Positions 1-5,049 of a stretch of 5,049 nt of DNA are shown in pieces (within the stretch, counting starts at the first letter, position 1; every line of letters begins with the position of its first letter). The stretch is from assembly GCA_015233285.1 (NCBI GenBank), contig JADFYA010000280.1, positions 1-5,049 on the forward strand, written 5' to 3'. The DNA comes from Deltaproteobacteria bacterium. Its GTDB lineage: Bacteria; Desulfobacterota; JADFXK01. The notes beneath the pieces were generated by a model that ran no database searches, was not told the DNA's origin, and saw only the letters and a list, made by a program, of their open reading frames with translations. The position numbers were made by a program, and so were the translations under genes.

Positions 1-900
1 CGGCCCGGTGTCGTTGGAGATAACCAACCTGGCCCCAAGCAACAGCCTGGTCAAGGTCAAGACATCACTATTGTAGATCCTAATGGGTGGCTTGGGCAAT
101 CCCTCAATTACCTTCGAAATCAGCTTTCGTTCCCGCTTGATGCCGGTGACCACCACATCTAGTCCGTGGCGATCCATTAGTTGCCGGATAACTTCGCGAA
201 ACAAGTGGGGCGGGTAGCAACGTCTGATTTCATCAGTCCCGGGGTGAACCACCACATATTCACGGTCCAGGTTGACACCCGCTTTAGAGAGTCTTTCCGC
301 CGGCCGCGGGTCGGAGGCGGCGTTTTTGGCCAGGTGGTCAAGATTTATTGACTTATCTTGAATGGTCGCCCCGATAAAGGAGATCTTTTTGAGTTTATCG
401 TCGATATGGTGATGGGGGTATAAACCCCGAGGATAGGGGTAGGGGCAGTTGAAGAGGAAACTAAAGGTCTTACCGGTCGGGCCGACTCGGAATGGGGCGC
501 CGCTATAGTAGGCAATGATAGGTGCTTCCGGCTCAGTGCCCATAATTTCAATGGAGATGTCGAATGTCCGGTTTTTCATGGCCATCATTAACGGGATATG
601 GGAAGGTATGCCTTTAAAAGTAAGAATTTCGTCAACTTCTTCCATACCTTCGACCAGGGCCGCGTATTTCCTGGTGACCACTACGGAGATCCGGGAACCC
701 GGAAAGGACCGTTTTATTTCTCGGATCGCGGGCAGGCAAAAGAGGGTATCGCCCAATTTAGTTAAAATGATGATCAGGATTCCGGGATTGTCTTCCGGGG
801 TCGGCATCTGCTCATAGCTAGGGGCGTGGTCTTGCCCGTTCACTCGGGCTAAGAGAAAATGTCGAACTAACTTGGTAAAAAACAGTACCTTAAAATTCAT
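1..900 (-). CDS. Glycosyltransferase family 9 (heptosyltransferase-like), C-terminus cut off by window edge
   Basis: The frame is open from an ATG at 900 to base 1, giving 300 residues with no stop. The GT9 fold transfers a heptose or similar sugar from an ADP-activated donor to the lipopolysaccharide core on the cytoplasmic face of the inner membrane. The N-terminal domain carries the family motif ILTKLGDTLFCLPAIREIK (45-63), where D51 aligns with the catalytic Asp13 of E. coli WaaC. The C-terminal domain shows VVVHPGTDE (216-224), then RRCYPPHLF, where family members usually have a Trp-Pro, then VVVTG, and finally SNDTGP (295-300). The window ends just before the expected MHLA. By comparison with the upstream GT9 gene, about 65 residues are missing. 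A 40-residue extension rich in Phe, Leu, Arg and Lys precedes the first strand. The start overlaps the upstream stop as ATGA and has no good Shine-Dalgarno of its own (AAAATCTCTC lies before it), so translation probably depends on coupling. The family assignment is firm; the sugar specificity is unknown. Confidence 0.9.
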   Translation of the reverse strand, partial: MNFKVLFFTKLVRHFLLARVNGQDHAPSYEQMPTPEDNPGILIIILTKLGDTLFCLPAIREIKRSFPGSRISVVVTRKYAALVEGMEEVDEILTFKGIPSHIPLMMAMKNRTFDISIEIMGTEPEAPIIAYYSGAPFRVGPTGKTFSFLFNCPYPYPRGLYPHHHIDDKLKKISFIGATIQDKSINLDHLAKNAASDPRPAERLSKAGVNLDREYVVVHPGTDEIRRCYPPHLFREVIRQLMDRHGLDVVVTGIKRERKLISKVIEGLPKPPIRIYNSDVLTLTRLLLGARLVISNDTGP

Positions 901-2036
901 GAGAGATTTTCACTAAAATGGTACCAGTTGGCCACCATAATTTTTGCGGCGTTTGCAGCTTCATCTACAGTCACCCGGTTGACATGAATTTCATCCCGGA
1001 CCAACGACGTCTTTTCACCCCAGGGCGCCCAAATGGCCGTATTGGTCCGACCAAAAATGCCCAGGACCGGGACGCCCAAAGCTGCGGCCACATGCATCGG
1101 TCCCCCCTCAAGTGAGATAAACAGATCGGTCAAAGAGACCAGGGCCGCGAATCCTTTAAGTGAGGCGGAAGTGAATAATATTGGAGGCTGATCGGATAAT
1201 CGGTTCAATTCTTTGACCACCTCTTTTTCTCCAGGGCCATAGGTATACACCACCCTGGCCCCCAGGTCGCGCTCCAACAAACCGGCCAGACGCAAAAATT
1301 TTTCCGTGTCCCACCAGCGGTCGTCTTCTACCCGGCCGCTTAAACTGACCCCGACCAGCGGACCGGTCCGATTTTGGCCAAAGTGTTTTAATAAAAACTG
1401 CTCAGCCGCGGCTATATCCGGGGGGGGCACAAAGAAAGAAAGCCTTTTGGGACCTTCGCCCGCGCCGACTTTTTTGACAATTAGCAAAGCCCTCTCCACC
1501 TCGTGAATCGGGTCCTCGATCGGGTCAACAGGCAGGTTGTAGAAAAAATCAAATTGCGCTTTATTGGCGGGCGGCCTAACCCCCACCCTAACCCCGGCTC
1601 GACTGGCGAACACCAGCCAGGCCAGTGAGGCCGAAAAAGTGGATCGAATGCCCAGGGCCAGATCAAACCGGTCCCGCTGGATGTCCCTGATGACCTGCCA
1701 TTGTTTCCACCAGGCGACCAACCGGCTCTTGTACCGGCCGTGCTTGGCTTTATCATAGACGTATACTTTATCTATCCAGGGCAGCCCGGTGACCACGTCT
1801 TCGGCCAATCGGCAGACCAAAACAGCCAGGTAAGCCTGGGGAAATCTGAGCTTCAGGGCTTCCAAAGCCGGGATGGTGCAGACCGCATCCCCGATATTGT
1901 CATTTCTGACCACCAGGATGCGCGAAAACTGATCCGGAACATCTGAAAGAGGCTGGTCCTTCAAAGAACCAAACATCATCAGCCGGTATATTGGGGCCAA
2001 TATTTTGCCCAACCATTTACGCCAGTTCGGGTTCAT
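897..2036 (-). CDS. Glycosyltransferase family 9, ADP-heptose:LPS heptosyltransferase-like
   Basis: This complete 379-residue GT9 protein is slightly longer than the roughly 320-350 residues usual for WaaC/WaaF-type enzymes because of an N-terminal extension of about 38 residues (MNPNWRKWLGKILAPIYRLM and on). The extension looks like a basic, aromatic amphipathic segment. The acceptor-side motif is ILVVRNDNIGDAVCTIPAL (40-58), with D50 at the WaaC Asp13 position. The C-terminal nucleotide-sugar domain has VGVSLSG (228-234), RWW (240-242), TYGPGEKE (265-272) and LEGGPMHVAAALGVP (309-323). In that last motif Glu310 stands where most relatives have Asp. It likely adds a heptose or related sugar to the LPS inner core in the cytoplasm. 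The ATG overlaps the GT4 stop by 4 nt (ATGA), and a GAGGTGG Shine-Dalgarno lies 10 nt upstream (2047-2053), inside the GT4 coding sequence. Its own stop overlaps the next GT9 start in the same way. The two GT9 genes share layout but not close sequence, so they probably act on different acceptors. Confidence 0.93.
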   Translation of the reverse strand: MNPNWRKWLGKILAPIYRLMMFGSLKDQPLSDVPDQFSRILVVRNDNIGDAVCTIPALEALKLRFPQAYLAVLVCRLAEDVVTGLPWIDKVYVYDKAKHGRYKSRLVAWWKQWQVIRDIQRDRFDLALGIRSTFSASLAWLVFASRAGVRVGVRPPANKAQFDFFYNLPVDPIEDPIHEVERALLIVKKVGAGEGPKRLSFFVPPPDIAAAEQFLLKHFGQNRTGPLVGVSLSGRVEDDRWWDTEKFLRLAGLLERDLGARVVYTYGPGEKEVVKELNRLSDQPPILFTSASLKGFAALVSLTDLFISLEGGPMHVAAALGVPVLGIFGRTNTAIWAPWGEKTSLVRDEIHVNRVTVDEAANAAKIMVANWYHFSENLS

Positions 2037-3178
2037 CTGTTTGCGGCCACCTCATTGATAACAGACATAATCTTAGCCATGTTTTCCTGAATGGTTAATC
2101 CCGCGACCCGAGCCATGGCCGCCCGGCCCATGTCTTGGCGGGCAGTCGCGTCAGTCAGCGATTCTATCTGGTCGGCTATCTGGTCTGGATTGGTGGGATC
2201 AGACACCACCAGGCCGCTCACCCCAGGCTCCACCACTTCCGAGACACCGCTGATGCGGCTGGTAATGACGGGCAGACCGTGGGCCATGGCCTCCAGGCAG
2301 GCTATCCCAAACGGCTCATAAATACTTGGAAAAACGAAGATATCACACCCGGAAAAGCGGCTAAAAGGCTCCGTCACCGGACCGGTAAAGAAGACTTTGT
2401 TTAAAAGACCGAGGGACGACACCAGATGCCGGTATGGTCGCGAGCTGCCGCGGCCGACCACGAACAGGGCCGGTTTGATCCCTCTAATGATCAGCCTGGG
2501 CATGGCCTTGATGATAAAGTCCACACCCTTCCGGTTGAAGCCGGAACCGACGAACAGGAGCAGCAGATGATCGTCGGACAGGTTGTACTCATTTAAAAGC
2601 GCATCCCGGCCGGCCTGCCGGGCCTCCTCGCCTGGGGGATCAACCGGAACAATGGCATTGTGGATGACGGTGATTTTGGAGTCGGCCAGGCCATAATGCC
2701 TGATCATTTCTTCCTTGCACCGGTGTGATATGGCGATGACCTTCTTTAATTTCGGGTCTTGAAAAAGGCGCCGTTCAATCCACAGGTAGCACAGGTGTAA
2801 GGGATTAATGTGAAAAGTAATTCTTTTCCACCAACTTGAAATTTGTCGCCGCTGCCGCAACCATTCCTTGTGGCATCCGTCCTGGGCGTAAAAAATATCT
2901 TGCAACAGAGTTCGTTCGACGCTGAGCACGGCGTCATAATCATGGCCGGTTAAGAGCTTTTTGCACTGCAGGGCGAAGGTGAGCACCCCGATAAAGGAAA
3001 ATAGCTTTATCTCTTTGACCCGATGGAAAAACAATCCAGGCTGCGTGGAGGCCTGCCATTGGGACGCATAAATATGGACTTCATGCCCTAAACCCAACAA
3101 GGCCTGGATAATAAGATTCAAGTATAGTTCCGCCCCACCGAATGGGGTGTAGTTTCTTCTGATAATGGCCAGTTTCAA
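2033..3178 (-). CDS. Glycosyltransferase family 4, WaaG-like LPS core glycosyltransferase (TTG start)
   Basis: This 381-residue GT-B retaining glycosyltransferase is close in length to E. coli WaaG (about 374). The N-terminal domain opens with MKLAIIRRNYTPFGGAELYL; the GGAE loop at 14-17 is typical of the family. DGCHKEWL (100-107) is a segment seen in WaaG-like proteins. The donor domain has FVGSGFNRKGVDFII (209-223), like the WaaG GSDFxRKG segment, then VVGRG (240-244), and the catalytic EX7E motif within IYEPFGIACLEAMAHGLPVI (286-305), with Glu288 and Glu296. The likely role is transfer of a hexose or hexosamine from a nucleotide sugar to the LPS core at the cytoplasmic face of the inner membrane; the specific sugar cannot be told. 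The start is TTG. No ATG or GTG lies in frame between it and the upstream stop, the first internal Met is residue 158, and AAGGAG sits 8 nt upstream. Its stop overlaps the next gene's ATG, and it leads the three-gene glycosyltransferase unit. Confidence 0.93.
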   Translation of the reverse strand: MKLAIIRRNYTPFGGAELYLNLIIQALLGLGHEVHIYASQWQASTQPGLFFHRVKEIKLFSFIGVLTFALQCKKLLTGHDYDAVLSVERTLLQDIFYAQDGCHKEWLRQRRQISSWWKRITFHINPLHLCYLWIERRLFQDPKLKKVIAISHRCKEEMIRHYGLADSKITVIHNAIVPVDPPGEEARQAGRDALLNEYNLSDDHLLLLFVGSGFNRKGVDFIIKAMPRLIIRGIKPALFVVGRGSSRPYRHLVSSLGLLNKVFFTGPVTEPFSRFSGCDIFVFPSIYEPFGIACLEAMAHGLPVITSRISGVSEVVEPGVSGLVVSDPTNPDQIADQIESLTDATARQDMGRAAMARVAGLTIQENMAKIMSVINEVAANR

Positions 3179-3186
3179 ACTTCCCG

Positions 3187-3192
3187 CTCCTT
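3187..3192 (-). promoter_or_regulatory. Shine-Dalgarno AAGGAG that fixes the TTG start of the GT4 gene
   Basis: Read on the minus strand, AAGGAG is followed by 8 nt and then TTG AAA CTG GCC ATT. This is close to ideal spacing and supports initiation at the rare TTG codon rather than at a missing upstream ATG. Confidence 0.75.
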
Positions 3193-3235
3193 GTGAGCCG
3201 CCTGATTGACGCTGCAGTGTAACAAAATGATGTTG

Positions 3236-3264
3236 GATATACCCTGTCGCCCGGAAAAAAGCAA
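3236..3264 (-). promoter_or_regulatory. Possible sigma-70-type promoter for the glycosyltransferase unit
   Basis: On the minus strand, TTGCTT (3264-3259) is followed by a 17-nt spacer and TATATC (3241-3236). This gives 3/6 and 4/6 matches to TTGACA and TATAAT. It would place a start site near 3229, about 50 nt before the GT4 TTG. An 8-bp palindrome ACTATAGT (3268-3275) lies just upstream and could be an operator or chance. No factor-independent terminator is visible in the 3179-3374 spacer, so read-through from the lipoprotein gene is equally possible. This call rests only on weak consensus matching. Confidence 0.28.
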
Positions 3265-3374
3265 GTAACTATAGTGCCGGACATAATTTTTTTGGCTTAA
3301 ATTCTTCTCCAGCCGGGCGGTTAAGACGGAACTCCGGCAGAACCCCCTCTTTATTGAATGCAAAACTTGATTTC

Positions 3375-4664
3375 TTATTTATACAGGTCAAACATCGCCT
3401 TGGCCACCTGGCAGCAAAACGGCGACTCATACTGGCCATGATATGAATTGTAATAGGTTACGGGGTCTTTTTTAAGCACGTCGCCATACTTCTGCTGAAC
3501 CTTGGCATCAACGTCCACCAGCGCGACATTGGCTACTCCGCGGCTCCTGAAATCATCGTAGGCCACTTGGGCATTAATGGCAAACTTGACGATTGGGTCA
3601 CCCGAACCACCGCACAAGGTGATCGGCGCCTTGGGATTCCAACCGAGCAAATCTTGCTTTTTACCCGCGACGGTCGTGCCGTTATTTGGATTATTGGCCA
3701 GGTCATTCAAGTAAGTGGATACGAACATGGCATCCCGAGCTTGGGCCGGCGTGCCTCCCGGCAACAGCTTAGCCAGGGCCGGTGGGTCGAGGATCGTCGG
3801 TAATAGAGTTTCGATATAACTGTCATATGGTGGATTAAATACGTCGGAAGCCTTACTATACACATTCCCGTAAACTTTTTGCCAGGAGGTAATCTCAAAC
3901 GCCACGTTTCGCGGTACATCGTTGCTGATGGGGTGAGTCACCCCGTCGATCAGTGCCGCCGATATATAGTAGGGACCGGCCAGGTGAGCAGCCGCCACCA
4001 GATTGAATTCTCCAGAATTTTCCCGCTCGATGGCGCGTTGTGTGGCCATAGCGGCATGACCGCCCTGCGAATAACCGGTGAGCATGACCTTGCCGTTTAA
4101 AGCCAGGCCCAATGACGAAGCTGCCTGTCGCGCGGCTCGGATCGAGTCAATGACCACACTTGCTTCCGAGTCCGCATGACAATAGGGGTGATAAGGATAG
4201 CCGGACAGGGCGTAACCAAGATAATCGGATGCCACCACAGCGTAGCCTTGGGCCGCAAAAAATGTCATTAATAAAATTGTTTCAGGGTCTTGAGGATTTG
4301 CCGTAGTGTGCATCTTGAACAGGTTCGTGACTCGGCCATAAGCGACCAGCGGAAACGGTCCCGAGCAGCCGGCCCCGCTGGGAATCAGAATCGCGGCCGA
4401 CGCATTGGTCATCTCCCCTGGTTGCATGCCCGGTGTTTGATAATTAATCTGGGCCACCGTGACATTGCATTTGGCTGGGCCCGTTAATGTCTGCAAACCC
4501 GTCGCCGCGGTTATCGCATCAAGTTGCGCGGTGGTCAATGTGCCGCCGATTACAGTTGGTTGTCCAATCAGGCTTCCGCGAGGGTTGGGGTTATCGGTGT
4601 TTCCGCCGCACGCAGCTAAAATCAGACCGGCAAGGATGGTCAATCCATATTTGCGGTAATTCAT
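3375..4664 (-). CDS. Secreted lipoprotein, lipase-like alpha/beta hydrolase
   Basis: This complete 429-residue protein has a lipoprotein signal peptide: basic MNYRKYG, a hydrophobic stretch, and lipobox LAAC with Cys19 as the lipidated residue. The mature protein should sit in the inner or outer membrane facing the periplasm or the surface; G20-G21 gives no Asp inner-membrane retention signal. The fold is alpha/beta hydrolase. VVASDYLGYALSG (143-155) with HPYCHADSEASVVIDSIRAAR-type sequence (159-179) matches the pattern of secretory lipase-like hydrolases. The nucleophile elbow is GYSQGG (197-202) with Ser199. The acid is probably Asp356 in GGSGDPIVK, and His409 in SYHGQ is the only C-terminal His and the likely third triad member. 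Six further cysteines (66, 100, 162, 351, 417, 418) could form disulfides. The likely reaction is ester hydrolysis (lipase or esterase); the substrate is unknown, and a peptidase cannot be excluded. The start is supported by GGAGG (4671-4675) 6 nt before the ATG. The gene lies 196 nt upstream of the glycosyltransferase unit. Confidence 0.9.
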   Translation of the reverse strand: MNYRKYGLTILAGLILAACGGNTDNPNPRGSLIGQPTVIGGTLTTAQLDAITAATGLQTLTGPAKCNVTVAQINYQTPGMQPGEMTNASAAILIPSGAGCSGPFPLVAYGRVTNLFKMHTTANPQDPETILLMTFFAAQGYAVVASDYLGYALSGYPYHPYCHADSEASVVIDSIRAARQAASSLGLALNGKVMLTGYSQGGHAAMATQRAIERENSGEFNLVAAAHLAGPYYISAALIDGVTHPISNDVPRNVAFEITSWQKVYGNVYSKASDVFNPPYDSYIETLLPTILDPPALAKLLPGGTPAQARDAMFVSTYLNDLANNPNNGTTVAGKKQDLLGWNPKAPITLCGGSGDPIVKFAINAQVAYDDFRSRGVANVALVDVDAKVQQKYGDVLKKDPVTYYNSYHGQYESPFCCQVAKAMFDLYK

Positions 4665-4696
4665 CCCGGGCCTCCATAATTTTTGTTAGTTACACC

Positions 4697-4726
4697 CTTA
4701 TGACATTGACTTAAGGGGCAGGACAA
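4697..4726 (-). promoter_or_regulatory. Weak candidate promoter for the lipoprotein hydrolase gene
   Basis: On the minus strand, TTGTCC (4726-4721) is followed by an 18-nt spacer and CATAAG (4702-4697), each 4/6 to the sigma-70 consensus. Transcription would start near 4690, about 26 nt before the ATG. The match is weak and chance is a real alternative. Confidence 0.22.
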
Positions 4727-4770
4727 TCGGATCTGATTTTAATAAGTTAATAAATGGCTAATTCCGATTA

Positions 4771-4850
4771 AGCCCCAACGGGGCGCACTAGGTTAGCCCA
4801 GCGTTGCCCCAATGCTGTTGAATTAAGAGTGCAACTCGGGCTGGAGTCCG
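4771..4850. repeat. Cluster of three short palindromes, REP-like
   Basis: Three hairpins follow each other. The first is GCCCC-AAC-GGGGC (4772-4784). The second is CAGCGTTG-CCC-CAATGCTG (4799-4817), with 8 bp including one G-T pair. The third is CGGGC-TGGA-GTCCG (4837-4850), with one G-T pair. The sequence GCCCCAAYG also occurs twice in direct orientation, 34 nt apart (4772 and 4806). Such compact palindromes in a non-coding spacer resemble repetitive extragenic palindromes. Multi-copy status cannot be seen from one window. On the minus strand the first hairpin is followed by TTAAT, too weak to call a terminator. Confidence 0.45.
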
Positions 4851-4857
4851 CTTCATT

Positions 4858-5011
4858 GTCTGAACCTTGATTACGCTGATTGACTGATTGTGCTATGATA
4901 TTTGCGGCCTCAAGGCTAAACATGAACCCCCACGGCCGACTCGGCAGCCCAACGTGGGTATTCTGTTTTACTCATAGCCGTTCATTTAATCATCCTAATC
5001 AAGGTTCAGAC
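4858..5011. repeat. 154-nt imperfect inverted repeat with structured core, MITE-like or structured-RNA element
   Basis: The outer arms are GTCTGAACCTTGATTA (4858-4873) and its exact reverse complement TAATCAAGGTTCAGAC (4996-5011), 16/16. Pairing continues inward through 4874-4891 against 4979-4995 with 11 of 17 matches and one bulge. It closes with GCTATGA (4892-4898) against TCATAGC (4972-4978), 7/7. The 73-nt interior contains GCCT-CA-AGGC (4908-4917) and a hairpin CCCACG...CGTGGG that encloses GCCG-ACT-CGGC. Both arms carry TGATT-type units at 9- and 8-nt spacing. No transposase, no protein-coding frame of useful length and no target duplication are visible. The structure fits a short non-autonomous transposable element, a structured non-coding RNA, or a protein-binding repeat. 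The inverted repeat itself is certain; its nature is not. Confidence 0.6.
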
Positions 5012-5049
5012 GATCAACATACCGAAATATCTACAACATTATTCTAATT

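Noticed and set aside
515..817. A 100-codon plus-strand frame
   Set aside because: It lies antisense to the well-supported GT9 gene, and its composition is that of a shadow frame.
3276..3340. Possible terminator after the lipoprotein gene (GCCGG...CCGGC, then a run of A on the minus strand)
   Set aside because: The stem is only 5 bp with a 17-nt loop, and no T-run follows on the transcribed strand.
3175..3363. A 62-codon minus-strand frame filling the spacer and ending in a TTGA overlap with the GT4 start
   Set aside because: It would start at TTG without a Shine-Dalgarno, has no recognisable protein features, and reads through the region of the candidate promoter. The overlap is likely chance.
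4788..4856. A 22-codon minus-strand frame (MKRTPARVALLIQQHWGNAG...) just outside the inverted repeat
   Set aside because: It is built from the palindromic repeats at 4799-4850, and such frames are usually spurious. Only a weak AAGG lies upstream.
4916..4975. A 19-codon minus-strand frame (MSKTEYPRWAAESAVGVHV) inside the inverted repeat
   Set aside because: It has no clear ribosome binding site and lies over the nested hairpins, so structure explains the sequence better than coding. It cannot be fully excluded as a micropeptide.
4850..5020. Target-site duplication flanking the 154-nt repeat
   Set aside because: The left flank CTTCATT and the right flank GATCAAC share no direct repeat, so insertion by a duplicating transposase is not shown.
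1..5049. CRISPR array, tRNA, rRNA or complete insertion sequence
   Set aside because: No regularly spaced direct repeats, no tRNA cloverleaf and no transposase reading frame were found on either strand.

Overview
This window comes from a Gram-negative bacterium. All four recognisable genes lie on the minus strand. Three encode glycosyltransferases of the lipopolysaccharide core or heptose type, and the fourth encodes an envelope lipoprotein with a lipobox. The GT9/GT9/WaaG-like GT4 grouping, including the GT4 'DGCHKEWL' segment, would fit a Desulfobacterota-like (former deltaproteobacterial) genome, but that taxonomic guess is from family memory and is weak.

Layout, following transcription from right to left. 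Bases 4665-5049 hold no gene. This stretch contains a run of small palindromes (about 4771-4850), a 154-nt imperfect inverted repeat (4858-5011) with a further folded interior, and a weak candidate promoter next to the first gene. Bases 3375-4664 encode a 429-aa secreted lipoprotein of the lipase-like alpha/beta-hydrolase fold, with a visible lipobox and Ser-Asp-His triad candidates. A 196-nt spacer (3179-3374) has no clear terminator but holds a possible promoter. It is followed by three glycosyltransferase genes: a GT4 WaaG-like enzyme that starts at TTG (2033-3178), a GT9 heptosyltransferase-like enzyme (897-2036), and a second GT9 enzyme that runs off the left edge (1-900).

The three glycosyltransferase genes are joined by two 4-nt ATGA stop/start overlaps and should be one translationally coupled unit. 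They plausibly add successive sugars to the lipid A-core: heptose or a related sugar by the GT9 enzymes, and a hexose or hexosamine by the GT4. Donor and acceptor sugars cannot be read from the sequence. The hydrolase lipoprotein precedes them in the same direction but is separated by the spacer, so co-regulation is possible but unproven.

The four genes are ordinary envelope genes. The least explained part of the window is the right-hand intergenic region. The inverted repeat at 4858-5011 has arms built from a TGATT motif repeated every 8-9 nt and a structured core. It looks like either a small non-autonomous mobile element (MITE-like) or a structured RNA carried by one.
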